From positions 1,797,489 to 1,861,488 of the forward strand of contig NZ_BSTJ01000001.1 of assembly GCF_030269445.1 (NCBI RefSeq): a stretch of DNA of 64,000 nt, written 5' to 3'. Within the stretch, counting starts at the first letter, position 1. Each line of letters opens with the position of its first letter. The notes beneath the pieces were generated by a model. It was not told where the DNA came from. It was given only the letters and a program-made list of their open reading frames with translations, and made no database searches. Positions 46,340 to 54,986 of this stretch are shown here, piece by piece. The position numbers and the translations under genes were made by a program. The stretch comes from Actinoallomurus iriomotensis (lineage in GTDB: Bacteria > Actinomycetota > Actinomycetes > Streptosporangiales > Streptosporangiaceae).

Positions 46340-49060
46340 ATGACGCGGGTGACCGCCGGCTTCTCCCGTACGCACTGGCCCGGAACCCTCCGGCCCTACC
46401 AGGCGACGGCGCTCGACCGGCTCGACGCGGCCTGGGCCGGCGGACGCCGGCGCGCGTGGGCCGTGCTGCCGCCGGGAGCGGGCAAGACGCTCATCGGTCT
46501 GGAGGCCGCGCGGCGCCTGGCGCGCAAGGTCGTCGTGCTGGTCCCCAACACCGCGATCCAGTACCAGTGGCTCGCGCACTGGCGGCGGTTCACCCCCGCG
46601 ACCGCGACGGCGGGCGCGGACCGGTCCCTCGGCGCGGATGTCACCGTGCTCACCTACCAGTCGCTGGCCATCTTCGACCCGGACGCCGAGACCGACGACG
46701 AGGGCCGCGCCCGCGGCCCGATGCGGCGGCTGCACGCCAACGGCCGTGAGCTCATCGAGCGGCTGGCCGGCGCCGGGCCGCTCACCCTGGTGCTCGACGA
46801 GTGTCACCACCTGCTCGACGTCTGGGGCCGTCTCGTCGCCGAGGTCCTCGAACGCCTGCCCGACGCGATGGTCCTCGGCCTGACCGGGACCCCGCCGGAG
46901 TCGCTGTCCCCCGCCGAGGCCGCGCTGGTCGACACGCTGTTCGGCACGCCGATCCTCGGCGCGTCCATCCCGGCGCTCGTCCGCGAGGGCCACCTCGCGC
47001 CGTTCGCCGAGCTGGCCTGGCTCACCCCGCCCACCGCGGTCGAGGCGGACCACATCGCGGGCGAGGCCGAGCGCTTCGCCGAGCTGACGACCGACCTGGT
47101 CACCTCGACCGGCTTCCTGACCTGGCTGGACGCCCGGTTCACCGCGAACACGCACGCGGTGCCCTGGACGCGTACCGAAAAGGACGAGCCGCGGCTCGCG
47201 GCCGCCGCGCTGCGCATGCACCATGCGGGGCTGCTCGGCCTGCCACCCGGCGCACGGATGCGCGAGGAGCACCGGCACGTGCCGTCCGCCGACGACTGGG
47301 TGGCACTGCTGGACGACTACGTGACGCGCGCCGCGCCCGGCGCGGACACGGTGGAGGCGATCCGGCGGGCGCTCCCCTCGGTCGGGTACACGCTGACCCG
47401 ACGGGGCGTACGGGCCGCGTGGTCGCCGGTGGACCGGGTGCTGGCGCGCAGCGCCGCCAAGACGTACGCAACCGTGGAGATCGCCGCCGCCGAGGGCGCC
47501 GCGCTCGGCGAACGCCTGCGCGCGCTCGTCCTGTGCGACCACGAGCGCGCCGGGGCGCGGCTGCCCGCCCGGCTGCGCGGGGTGCTGGAGGCGGAGGCGG
47601 GCTCGGCCTGGCTCGTGCTCGGCAACCTGGTGGCCGACGAACGCACCGCCCCGCTCGGCCCGATGCTCGTGACCGGCCGTACGGTCGCCGCCGGACCGGC
47701 CACGGCGCGGGCGTTCCTCGCCTGGGCGGACCGGCCGGACCTGTCGCTCACCGAGGACGGCGGCGTGTGCGTCATCGGGGGCTCCTGGTCGGCCCGCACC
47801 TGGGTGCGCCTGGTCACCGCGTTCTTCGAGGAGGGGCACTGCCGGATCCTCGTCGGCACGCGCGCTCTGCTCGGCGAGGGCTGGGACGCCCGCGGGGTCA
47901 ACGCGCTCATCGACCTGACCTCCGCCACCACCACGACCTCGGTGGTGCAGACGCGCGGGCGCGCCCTGCGGCTCGATCCGTCCTGGCCGGAGAAGGTGGC
48001 CAACGTCTGGACCGTCGTCTGCGTCGCCGACGGCCACCCGAAGGGCGCGGCGGACTGGCAGCGGTTCGTCCGCAAGCACCGCGGCTACCTGGCCGCCGCA
48101 CCGGACGGGGAGATCGTGTCCGGGGTGGCGCACGTCGACGCGGTGTTCTCCCCGTACGCCCCGCCGGCGCCGGGTGAGCTCGACGCGGTGAACGCCGCCA
48201 TGCTCGCGCGGGCCTCGGCGCGCGAGGCGACCCGCGAGGCCTGGCGGCTCGGCACCGGGTTCCGTGACGAACTCGTGCACACCCTGCGGGTGCGCGCGGC
48301 CCGTACGGCGGGCGCGCCGGTACGAGAGGAAGAGGCGGCACGTCCGGAGCCGCCGCCGGTCGTGCCCGCGGCGGCGTGCGCGGTCCCGGCCCCGGCCCGC
48401 CCGGTGAGTGCCGCGACGGCGCTCGCCCTCGCGGGCGGCGGCGCGACGCTCCTGCTGCTGACCGTACTGACCTGGGTCGCCGTGCTGCTCGGCCTCCCCC
48501 TGCTGGCGACCGGAACGTTCCTGGGCGTGCGCCGTGCCCGTGCGCTACGCCGGGCGGAACGCCTGCTGGAAGAGGCCGCGGGCGATCCTCCGCTGCTGCG
48601 GTTCGCCTGCGCCGTGGCGGACGGACTGCTCGCCACGGGCCTCTCCCGCCGCGGGGCCGAGGGCGTCGTCGCGCGGGTCGAGCCGGACGGGTCCTACCGG
48701 CTGTCGCTCGCCGACGTCGACACGGTGACCTCCGAACGCTTCGCGCTCGCCCTGGACGAGGTGCTCTCCCCCATCGCCGCGCCGCGCTACGTCATGCCGA
48801 GGTACGTCCTGCGCTCCGCTCCGGTACAGGAGTGGCTGGCGGGCGCCGCGCGAGCGGACGGCGTCGTCTACCACGCGGTGCCGGCCGTCCTGGGCCAGAA
48901 CCGGGGCCGCGCCACCGCCTTCGCACGGGCGTGGAACACCTGGATCTCGGCCGGCGAGCCGGTCTACGCCAACACTCCGGAGGGAGAGGGCGTCCTCGCC
49001 ACCCATCGGGGTGAGGACCCGCTGTCGGCCACGACCGTGCTGCGCGTGGCCTGGGACTGA
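46340..49060 (+). CDS. SF2 helicase-like ATPase with predicted membrane helices and novel C-terminal domain
   Basis: A 906-aa protein. Residues 1-560 form a superfamily 2 helicase core: LRPYQATALDRLDAAW, Walker A LPPGAGKT (43-50), Walker B LDECHH (152-157), GLTGTPPESL (motif III-like), then VGTRALLGEGWDARGVNALI and VVQTRGRALRLDPSWPEKV (motifs V and VI, QTRGRALR). At about 690-730 two hydrophobic stretches (GGATLLLLTVLTWVAVLLG, LPLLATGTFLGV) form a likely membrane hairpin. The last 175 residues are a separate domain without a recognised family. Start ATG 46340 begins the core. It may tie DNA or RNA unwinding to the membrane. Confidence 0.8.
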   Translation: MTRVTAGFSRTHWPGTLRPYQATALDRLDAAWAGGRRRAWAVLPPGAGKTLIGLEAARRLARKVVVLVPNTAIQYQWLAHWRRFTPATATAGADRSLGADVTVLTYQSLAIFDPDAETDDEGRARGPMRRLHANGRELIERLAGAGPLTLVLDECHHLLDVWGRLVAEVLERLPDAMVLGLTGTPPESLSPAEAALVDTLFGTPILGASIPALVREGHLAPFAELAWLTPPTAVEADHIAGEAERFAELTTDLVTSTGFLTWLDARFTANTHAVPWTRTEKDEPRLAAAALRMHHAGLLGLPPGARMREEHRHVPSADDWVALLDDYVTRAAPGADTVEAIRRALPSVGYTLTRRGVRAAWSPVDRVLARSAAKTYATVEIAAAEGAALGERLRALVLCDHERAGARLPARLRGVLEAEAGSAWLVLGNLVADERTAPLGPMLVTGRTVAAGPATARAFLAWADRPDLSLTEDGGVCVIGGSWSARTWVRLVTAFFEEGHCRILVGTRALLGEGWDARGVNALIDLTSATTTTSVVQTRGRALRLDPSWPEKVANVWTVVCVADGHPKGAADWQRFVRKHRGYLAAAPDGEIVSGVAHVDAVFSPYAPPAPGELDAVNAAMLARASAREATREAWRLGTGFRDELVHTLRVRAARTAGAPVREEEAARPEPPPVVPAAACAVPAPARPVSAATALALAGGGATLLLLTVLTWVAVLLGLPLLATGTFLGVRRARALRRAERLLEEAAGDPPLLRFACAVADGLLATGLSRRGAEGVVARVEPDGSYRLSLADVDTVTSERFALALDEVLSPIAAPRYVMPRYVLRSAPVQEWLAGAARADGVVYHAVPAVLGQNRGRATAFARAWNTWISAGEPVYANTPEGEGVLATHRGEDPLSATTVLRVAWD

Positions 49061-49069
49061 GCGAGCGCG

Positions 49070-49699
49070 TCACCCGTGGGCGGGACCGCCCGCCGCCCGC
49101 CGTTCGTCCGGACGCAGCCATGCGCGGGCGGCGGCGTAGAGGGCGGCGACGAGCTCGGGCCTGTCGTCGCCGGGGACGTCGTCGGGCAGGCGCCCGTTCC
49201 CGCCGTAGGCGAGGAACTGGTAGGAGCGCCGATACGCGGCGGTGTCCTCCGCGGAGATGGCCAGGCGGTCGGCGGGGAACACCGGCCTGATCACGTCCTT
49301 CTCGTAGATCGCGTCCATGCTCGCCAGCTTCCACCCCTGCCGCGTCCGCACGACGCGGGACAGCAGGCGCACGCTGATGACCGCGTCGACCCACATGCCG
49401 GCGGCCTCGATCCGCAGCTCCACCAGCGCCGGGGTCTCCGCAAGCGCCCGGTCCCCGTGCACGGTGACCACACTCGGCGAGAGCCGGTGCGTGGACGACG
49501 CGGAGGGGTCCCAGTCCCGGGTCCGGGAGCTCTCGACATAGTCGTCGATCGACCCTTCGAACCAGGTCACCCGGAGCCGGGCGTCGTCGGTGAACGCCGA
49601 CCGCATGGCGTCCCACTCGCCGCGGTCGCGCCAGTACCGCTCGCGGCAGACCAGGTCCTGGATGGCCACCATGTCCGACCACACGGATTCGGATCGCAT
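49070..49699 (-). CDS. SnoaL-like / NTF2-fold protein
   Basis: A 209-aa protein with the NTF2-like fold of the SnoaL/limonene-epoxide-hydrolase group: MVAIQDLVCRERYWRDRGEW, AFTDDARLRVTWFEGSIDDY, VVRTRQGWKLASMDAIYEKD. It may be a small enzyme or binding protein. It lies 118 bp after the ATP-grasp-like C gene in the same direction, so it may be the last gene of the biosynthetic cluster, though it could be separate. ATG 49699 follows GAGGGGCGTAGCC. Confidence 0.7.
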   Translation of the reverse strand: MRSESVWSDMVAIQDLVCRERYWRDRGEWDAMRSAFTDDARLRVTWFEGSIDDYVESSRTRDWDPSASSTHRLSPSVVTVHGDRALAETPALVELRIEAAGMWVDAVISVRLLSRVVRTRQGWKLASMDAIYEKDVIRPVFPADRLAISAEDTAAYRRSYQFLAYGGNGRLPDDVPGDDRPELVAALYAAARAWLRPDERRAAGGPAHG

Positions 49700-49817
49700 G
49701 GCTACGCCCCTCGCGTCAGCTTGCAATTACCTCCACGCTAAATAGTTCCGTCATGGAGTCAATTGCAGGCCGTGCCGCATCTGCGGAGACGGACCCGGGG
49801 CCGCCGCCTCAGAGTGG

Positions 49818-51107
49818 TCAGTAGTGGAACGCCGAGGCCACCTTGGCTCCCTTGCTGCCCAGGTTGACGACGGAGCCCGATCCGGGCGGCACGGCGCGGC
49901 AGAGCACGCCGCCGTACCCGGCGGGGAAGGCGAAGATCCCCCAGACGGCCCGCCAGTTCTCGACCTCGCCGGTCTCGGGGTTCAGGACCGGTTCCGGGAT
50001 CGGGTCGACGCGACGCTGCACGATGTGGTCTCCGCCCTGGCAGGCGGCGACCGTCTCGGCCCACTCCCGGTCGGTCTGCTCCCAGCCGACGCGGATGCCC
50101 TGGCCCGCCAGGCCCGCGAACGGCTTGAGGATCATCTGCTCGCGTTCGGCGCGTACGAGGTCGGCCAGCTCCGGGGTGAGGGTCCGCGTCCAGGGCAGGA
50201 TGCGGTCGATCAGCGCGTTCTCCTCCACCGACAGGTCCGCGCGGAAGTCGGGGTCGGAGACGAGCGGCAGGCAGGTCTTGAATGACAGCAGCGCGCTGTT
50301 CAGGGGCAGCCAGAGCACGACCTCGCCCTTCTCGTGCGCGCGGGTGACCAGTTCGACGTACTCGTCGTTGCGCGGGTCGCGCGCCACCTGGTTGACCGAG
50401 AAGTAGCGCAGCAGCAGGTCGACCGGCCGGTCCCGGAGGTACACCCGGCCGCCCTCGACCCGCACGTCGTCGAGTTCTCCGTACACCGTCTCGACGCCGT
50501 ACCGCCGCATGGTCTCCTGGAAGGAGCGGTGGAGGGACTCGTAGTAGGCCGACATGCCGCCGACGGCCTCCACCGAGGCGACGACCGGCGACTCCTTCCC
50601 CGTGGCCTCGGCGAACTGCCGGGCCATGGCCGCCGGGGTGTCGACGTGCGTCAGGCCGTGTTCGGCCGCGAACTCGGCGAACGGCTCCATGGCGAGCAGT
50701 GACCGGTTGATCTCGCTGACGTCGACCCCGCCGAGCTCGCTGCCGACGTTGAACTCCAGCAGCCGGAAGTCCGTGCCGTCGTCGTAGAGGTCGGCCCGGC
50801 CGTACAGAGGCTGCTCGCCGGTGAACCGCGTCATCAGGCCGGTGCGCCGCTCGTCGGCGCCGATCGCGGCGCAGTACGCGCGCACGTCGCCGCCGAAGAG
50901 CCGGTCCGGCAGCGACACCATCAGGTCGAACAGTCCGGCGACGTCGGCGGCGGCGCGACGGATCCGGTCCTCCGCGCAGAACAGCGGACGCGGCAGGAAG
51001 TACTTGCCCCAGGCCGCGTACAACGCCTCGGGGAACTCGGCCTTCGTCATGACCTCGCGCAGGCCCGCGTCCGCCGCGCAGGCGTCCAGGTACTTCTCGG
51101 TGACCAT
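49818..51107 (-). CDS. ATP-grasp-like enzyme C (glutathionylspermidine-synthase/permuted-type)
   Basis: A 429-aa protein of the BGC. The C-terminal half has MILKPFAGLAGQGIRVGWEQ, a phosphate-binding loop of ATP-grasp folds, and the N-terminal half LLEFNVGSELGGVDVSEINR, the carboxylate-side motif, in the reversed order seen in circularly permuted or glutathionylspermidine-synthase-type members. Similar proteins link amino acids or fatty/amine partners. It is 26 bp after ATP-grasp B. Placing it in a ligase role is inference; the order of motifs should be checked by modelling. Confidence 0.65.
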   Translation of the reverse strand: MVTEKYLDACAADAGLREVMTKAEFPEALYAAWGKYFLPRPLFCAEDRIRRAAADVAGLFDLMVSLPDRLFGGDVRAYCAAIGADERRTGLMTRFTGEQPLYGRADLYDDGTDFRLLEFNVGSELGGVDVSEINRSLLAMEPFAEFAAEHGLTHVDTPAAMARQFAEATGKESPVVASVEAVGGMSAYYESLHRSFQETMRRYGVETVYGELDDVRVEGGRVYLRDRPVDLLLRYFSVNQVARDPRNDEYVELVTRAHEKGEVVLWLPLNSALLSFKTCLPLVSDPDFRADLSVEENALIDRILPWTRTLTPELADLVRAEREQMILKPFAGLAGQGIRVGWEQTDREWAETVAACQGGDHIVQRRVDPIPEPVLNPETGEVENWRAVWGIFAFPAGYGGVLCRAVPPGSGSVVNLGSKGAKVASAFHY

Positions 51108-51133
51108 CCGTGGCTCCTCGTCGTCGGGGGTGG

Positions 51134-52393
51134 TCAGGCGTCCGGGGTGACGATCAGGTCCTTCTCGATCTTCCGGATGGCCTCGCGGTCGGCGTGGATC
51201 TGTTCGCTGCTCTCGTGCGCGAGGATGATGTAGCCCATGGTCATGCTGGCGAGCAGGTCGGTGCTCGCGTCCACGTGGTCACCGGTGCGCACGACGTGCA
51301 CCGGCGAGTGGTAGCTGGGCAGCTCGCGGGCCAGGTCGTAGATCTCGGCGTTGCGCACGACCCCCGTCGAGTGCGACATCAGGAACACCGCCATGACGTT
51401 GCGCCGGAGGGTGTACCCGGGCGGCAGGTCGGCGCCGAGCCCGCGGCACACGTCCACGATCCGGGTGACCTGACTCCCGCCGGTGCCGATCTCGGTGACG
51501 GCGGGGTTGCCGGCGCCCGCGAGCCGCGCGTTGACCTCGACCAGGCGCGGCCCGTCCGGCGTCATCATGATCTCGGTGTGCGCGGCCCAGTTGCGCAGCC
51601 CGACCGCGTCCAGCGCGGCGAGCCCGTAATCGATCAGCTCGCCGTAGGCGTCGCGGTCGTAGGGCAGCCACTCGACGCTGTCGTAGACCGCGATGCCCTC
51701 GCCGAACGGGACCCGCTTGTACTTGATGATGTCGGTGATCGAGTGCCGCCCGTCGTGGCTGACGGTGTCGACGGCGTACTCGGTGCCGGTCAGCTGCTCC
51801 TGGACGAGCACCTCATCGGCCACCTCGTCGAGCTTGTTGCGGGTGCCGAGCAGCGCGTCGAACTGCTCGCGCCAGCCGCGCCCGCCCGGCGCGCGGCTCA
51901 CCCCGATGGTGCCCGCGCTGCTCGTCGGCTTGATCACCAGGTCCCTGCCGGTCAGGCCCTCGCGCTCGATCCAGGCGGCCACCTCGTCCGCGTTGGACGT
52001 GCAGATCTGCCGGGGGATCGGCAGTCCCGCGGCGGCGACGGTCTGGTGCATGAGGTACTTGTGCCGCCGGGCGTCCACCAGCTCGCGGACGTTGGACGAC
52101 TCGGGCGTCAGGGCGTCGGACAGGTCCTGCGCCAGGTGCAGCGCCGACTCCAGGCCTGGGATGACGCCGATGGGGTTCAGCGCCCGGAGCCGTTCGGTCG
52201 TCTCGGCCAGGTCACCGTGGTGGTTGACGATCACGTCGAAGTCACCGGGCACGTGGGAGGAGAACAGCGACCCCCACGCCGGGACGGCGTAGTCCAGCAC
52301 GGCCACCGGGCTGAGGCCCGCCTTCCGCAGCGCCGGCGCGATCATCGCCGCCGAAGTGAAGGGTTGCACGATCGCGACGACTGGTCTGTCCAT
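51134..52393 (-). CDS. ATP-grasp ligase B
   Basis: A 419-aa ATP-grasp ligase: RDLVIKPTSSAGTIGVSRAP (ATP loop), VLVQEQLTGTEYAVDTVSHD and LVEVNARLAGAGNPAVTEIG (metal and ATP binding). It resembles amino-acid ligases of the BacD/carboxylate-amine type. These join a carboxylate to an amine through an acyl phosphate. AGAAAGGTGAAAGCC precedes the ATG. In the cluster it probably couples an arginine-derived building block to another amino acid. Confidence 0.85.
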   Translation of the reverse strand: MDRPVVAIVQPFTSAAMIAPALRKAGLSPVAVLDYAVPAWGSLFSSHVPGDFDVIVNHHGDLAETTERLRALNPIGVIPGLESALHLAQDLSDALTPESSNVRELVDARRHKYLMHQTVAAAGLPIPRQICTSNADEVAAWIEREGLTGRDLVIKPTSSAGTIGVSRAPGGRGWREQFDALLGTRNKLDEVADEVLVQEQLTGTEYAVDTVSHDGRHSITDIIKYKRVPFGEGIAVYDSVEWLPYDRDAYGELIDYGLAALDAVGLRNWAAHTEIMMTPDGPRLVEVNARLAGAGNPAVTEIGTGGSQVTRIVDVCRGLGADLPPGYTLRRNVMAVFLMSHSTGVVRNAEIYDLARELPSYHSPVHVVRTGDHVDASTDLLASMTMGYIILAHESSEQIHADREAIRKIEKDLIVTPDA

Positions 52394-52425
52394 GGCTTTC
52401 ACCTTTCTTCTGGGTCTGGTCTGGT

Positions 52426-53679
52426 CTAGGCGTCGGCGGAAGAGGCCAGGGCGGGCTCGGCCGCCGCCGGCGCCGGACTCCGGCGGCGCAGCCCGGCGCC
52501 GGCCCCGACGAGCACCGCGCCGGCCAGCGCGAAACCTCCGGTGAGCACCCACACGCCGGAACCCCAGGCGTGCCACCCGGCCGTGCCGATCATCGGGCCG
52601 GCGGCGTAACCGACCTGCTGCGGCACGGTCGCCGCGCCGATGTAGCGGGCGCGCAGGGCGGGCGGCGCGACCAGACCCGGGTAGGCCATCATCGACGGCG
52701 CGGCGACGACCTCGCCGAACGTCCACATCGCCGTGCCGAACACGAGCATCGCCACGGGAGTGGGCCCGGTGTAGATCAGGTGGCCGACGCCCAGCATCGC
52801 CATTCCGGCCGCCATGGGCACCCCGATCGGCAGCCGCTGCGTCCACTTGGACAGCAGCACCTCGCACGCGATCACGATGAACCCGTTGACGGTCAGCAGG
52901 GCGGCGTACACCTGCGCGCTGTGCCCCGTCCCCTTGACGAACAGCGGCAGCGCGGCCGAGCTCTGGATGTAGGCGAGGGCGGTCAGGAACAGGCCGAGCA
53001 CGACGAGCATGAAACGCCGGTCGGCGAGCACCCGCCCGTAGCCGGGGCGTTCGCCGTCGTCCGCGGCCTTCCCGGCCGGGACCGGCTCGCGGCCGGGCCT
53101 GAGCGCCGCGAAGGCGACGACGCCGAAGGCCAGCGAGGTCATGGCGTCGACGTAGAACAACGTGTCGTAGGACGCGTAGGCGAGCAGAAGGGCGGCCCCC
53201 ACGGGACCGACCGTCGAACCCACGTTGAACGTGAGCCGCAGCAGCGAGAAGACCATGACGTGCTGGTCCTTCGGCGTCAGCTCGACGATCCACGCCATGG
53301 CCGCGGGCCGGTAGGCGTTCGCGGTCAGGCCCGCGCCACAGGCCACCAGAGCGCCGACCCACACGTTGGGCACGTGCACGATGGCCGCGGTCAGCACGGC
53401 CGTGCCCGCCATCGAGCCGACGATGACCCAGCGGTAGCCGATGCGGTCCGCGACCGCGCCGCCGATCGCGGACCCGGAGATCCGCCCGACCATCACCGCG
53501 GCGAGGACGACGCCGCTCTCCCCCGCGCTGAAACCCCGCCCGGTGAGGAACAGCACCAGGAACGCGTTCAGGAACGCGGCGAGGTTGCTGATCAGGTTGC
53601 CCAGGAGCAGGATCCGGACCGGTCCGCTCATGGTCCGCAGCGTCGACAGGACGGTGGGATGCGGCTCCGCCGCACTCAT
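52426..53679 (-). CDS. MFS exporter
   Basis: A 417-aa major facilitator protein with 12 predicted helices. Conserved loop motifs are GGAVADRIGYRWVIVGSMAG and RYIGAATVPQQVGYAAGPMI. Its start overlaps the ATP-grasp A stop (ATGA), so it is bound to the cluster's translation. Export of the product, and hence self-protection, is the natural role in such clusters. Confidence 0.88.
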   Translation of the reverse strand: MSAAEPHPTVLSTLRTMSGPVRILLLGNLISNLAAFLNAFLVLFLTGRGFSAGESGVVLAAVMVGRISGSAIGGAVADRIGYRWVIVGSMAGTAVLTAAIVHVPNVWVGALVACGAGLTANAYRPAAMAWIVELTPKDQHVMVFSLLRLTFNVGSTVGPVGAALLLAYASYDTLFYVDAMTSLAFGVVAFAALRPGREPVPAGKAADDGERPGYGRVLADRRFMLVVLGLFLTALAYIQSSAALPLFVKGTGHSAQVYAALLTVNGFIVIACEVLLSKWTQRLPIGVPMAAGMAMLGVGHLIYTGPTPVAMLVFGTAMWTFGEVVAAPSMMAYPGLVAPPALRARYIGAATVPQQVGYAAGPMIGTAGWHAWGSGVWVLTGGFALAGAVLVGAGAGLRRRSPAPAAAEPALASSADA

Positions 53680-54938
53680 GACGCCGGCTCCAGCGGGGTT
53701 CCGGTGAAGGTGAAGAACCGTTCGGTGTCGGCGACGGCCGCGCGGGTCTCCGCGAGCGTCTCCGCCACGGCGATCACGTAGCCGCTGCGGGCCAGGCCGC
53801 GCGGTGGCAGCCGTACCTGCGCGCCGGGCTGCGTCCCGACCTGCATCTCGACGATGGGCGGACGCAGGAACTCCCGGTGCGCCTCCGCCGAGGTGACCTC
53901 CATGTCGTACGGCGGATAGGCGAACCGGACCGACGCGGCGAGGAGGGGCCCGGGGTGCGACACGTCCGGCGCCCGGCCCGCGACGGCGTCGGCCGCCGCC
54001 AGCGGCGCGTCGACGCCGGACGTCAGCCGGCCCAGGTGCGGGATCATCCCGCCGCCGAGCCGCGCGTTGATCTCGACGACGTGCATGGTGCCGCCGGTGA
54101 GCTTGAACTCGATGTGGGTGTAGCCGTCGGTGAACCCGACCGCGTCGTGCGCGCGCTGGGCGATGTCGAGCATGAGCGGGTCGGTGAGCAGCGGGTCGTT
54201 CGCGTCCACGTCGTGGCCGACCTCCTCGAACGCGAACCGGCCCTCCCCCAGGACCTTGCGCGCCACGATCAGCGGGGTGCAGACGCCCCGGTGCAGCACG
54301 CACTCGACGGAGACCTCGGGACCGTCGAGGAACTCCTCCACGATCACGTAGTCCTCGAACTGGCGGATGCGGCCCATCCGCACCCCGTCGGTGAGGGCGA
54401 ACGCCGCGTCGAGCGCCTCCGGCCGCTCCACCTTGCGCACCCCCATGCTGCCGCCGAGGTTGCGGGGCTTGAGGATGACCGGGTAGCCGATCTCGGCGGC
54501 GAACGCGCGGGCCTCCTCCAGGGACGAGACGGGCTTCGAGGCGGGCTGCGGGAGCCCGGCCTTCCGCAGCGCCTCGCGGGTCGCGCTCTTGTCCCGGCAG
54601 CGCGCGACCGCGTCCGGGGTGAAGGTGGTGAACCCCAGCGCGCCGCTCAGGTACGCCGCGGTCTCGACGTAGACCTCGTCGTAGCAGTACACCCCGGCGA
54701 TCTCGTGGTGTTCGGCCACCTCGCGGGCCGCCGCCGTCAGCTTGTCCAGGTCGAGGCAGTCGACCACGGTGTGCCCCACGATGTAGGGGTCCTCCCACGT
54801 GGGCGGGGCCGGGTTCAGCAGCCACAGCCGGTACCGCGCCGACACCGCCTCCAGGATGTAGGCGCGGTAGACCCAGTAGCTGCTCGCGACGAGGAGGAGG
54901 AGCGGGCGGTCGTCGTCCGCCGGCGGGCGGTGTGACAT
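53676..54938 (-). CDS. ATP-grasp ligase A
   Basis: A 420-aa ATP-grasp ligase: YPVILKPRNLGGSMGVRKVE, VIVEEFLDGPEVSVECVLHR, HVVEINARLGGGMIPHLGRL. It is of the same family as ligase B but only distantly similar, so each probably makes a different bond. N-terminal domain VASSYWVYRAYILEAVSARY is the pre-ATP-grasp fold. It follows the amidinotransferase by 48 bp. Confidence 0.87.
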   Translation of the reverse strand: MSHRPPADDDRPLLLLVASSYWVYRAYILEAVSARYRLWLLNPAPPTWEDPYIVGHTVVDCLDLDKLTAAAREVAEHHEIAGVYCYDEVYVETAAYLSGALGFTTFTPDAVARCRDKSATREALRKAGLPQPASKPVSSLEEARAFAAEIGYPVILKPRNLGGSMGVRKVERPEALDAAFALTDGVRMGRIRQFEDYVIVEEFLDGPEVSVECVLHRGVCTPLIVARKVLGEGRFAFEEVGHDVDANDPLLTDPLMLDIAQRAHDAVGFTDGYTHIEFKLTGGTMHVVEINARLGGGMIPHLGRLTSGVDAPLAAADAVAGRAPDVSHPGPLLAASVRFAYPPYDMEVTSAEAHREFLRPPIVEMQVGTQPGAQVRLPPRGLARSGYVIAVAETLAETRAAVADTERFFTFTGTPLEPAS

Positions 54939-54986
54939 GTGGACCTCGATCGGGGTTGGAGGGAACGGGGACGGCGAGGTCCCGGG

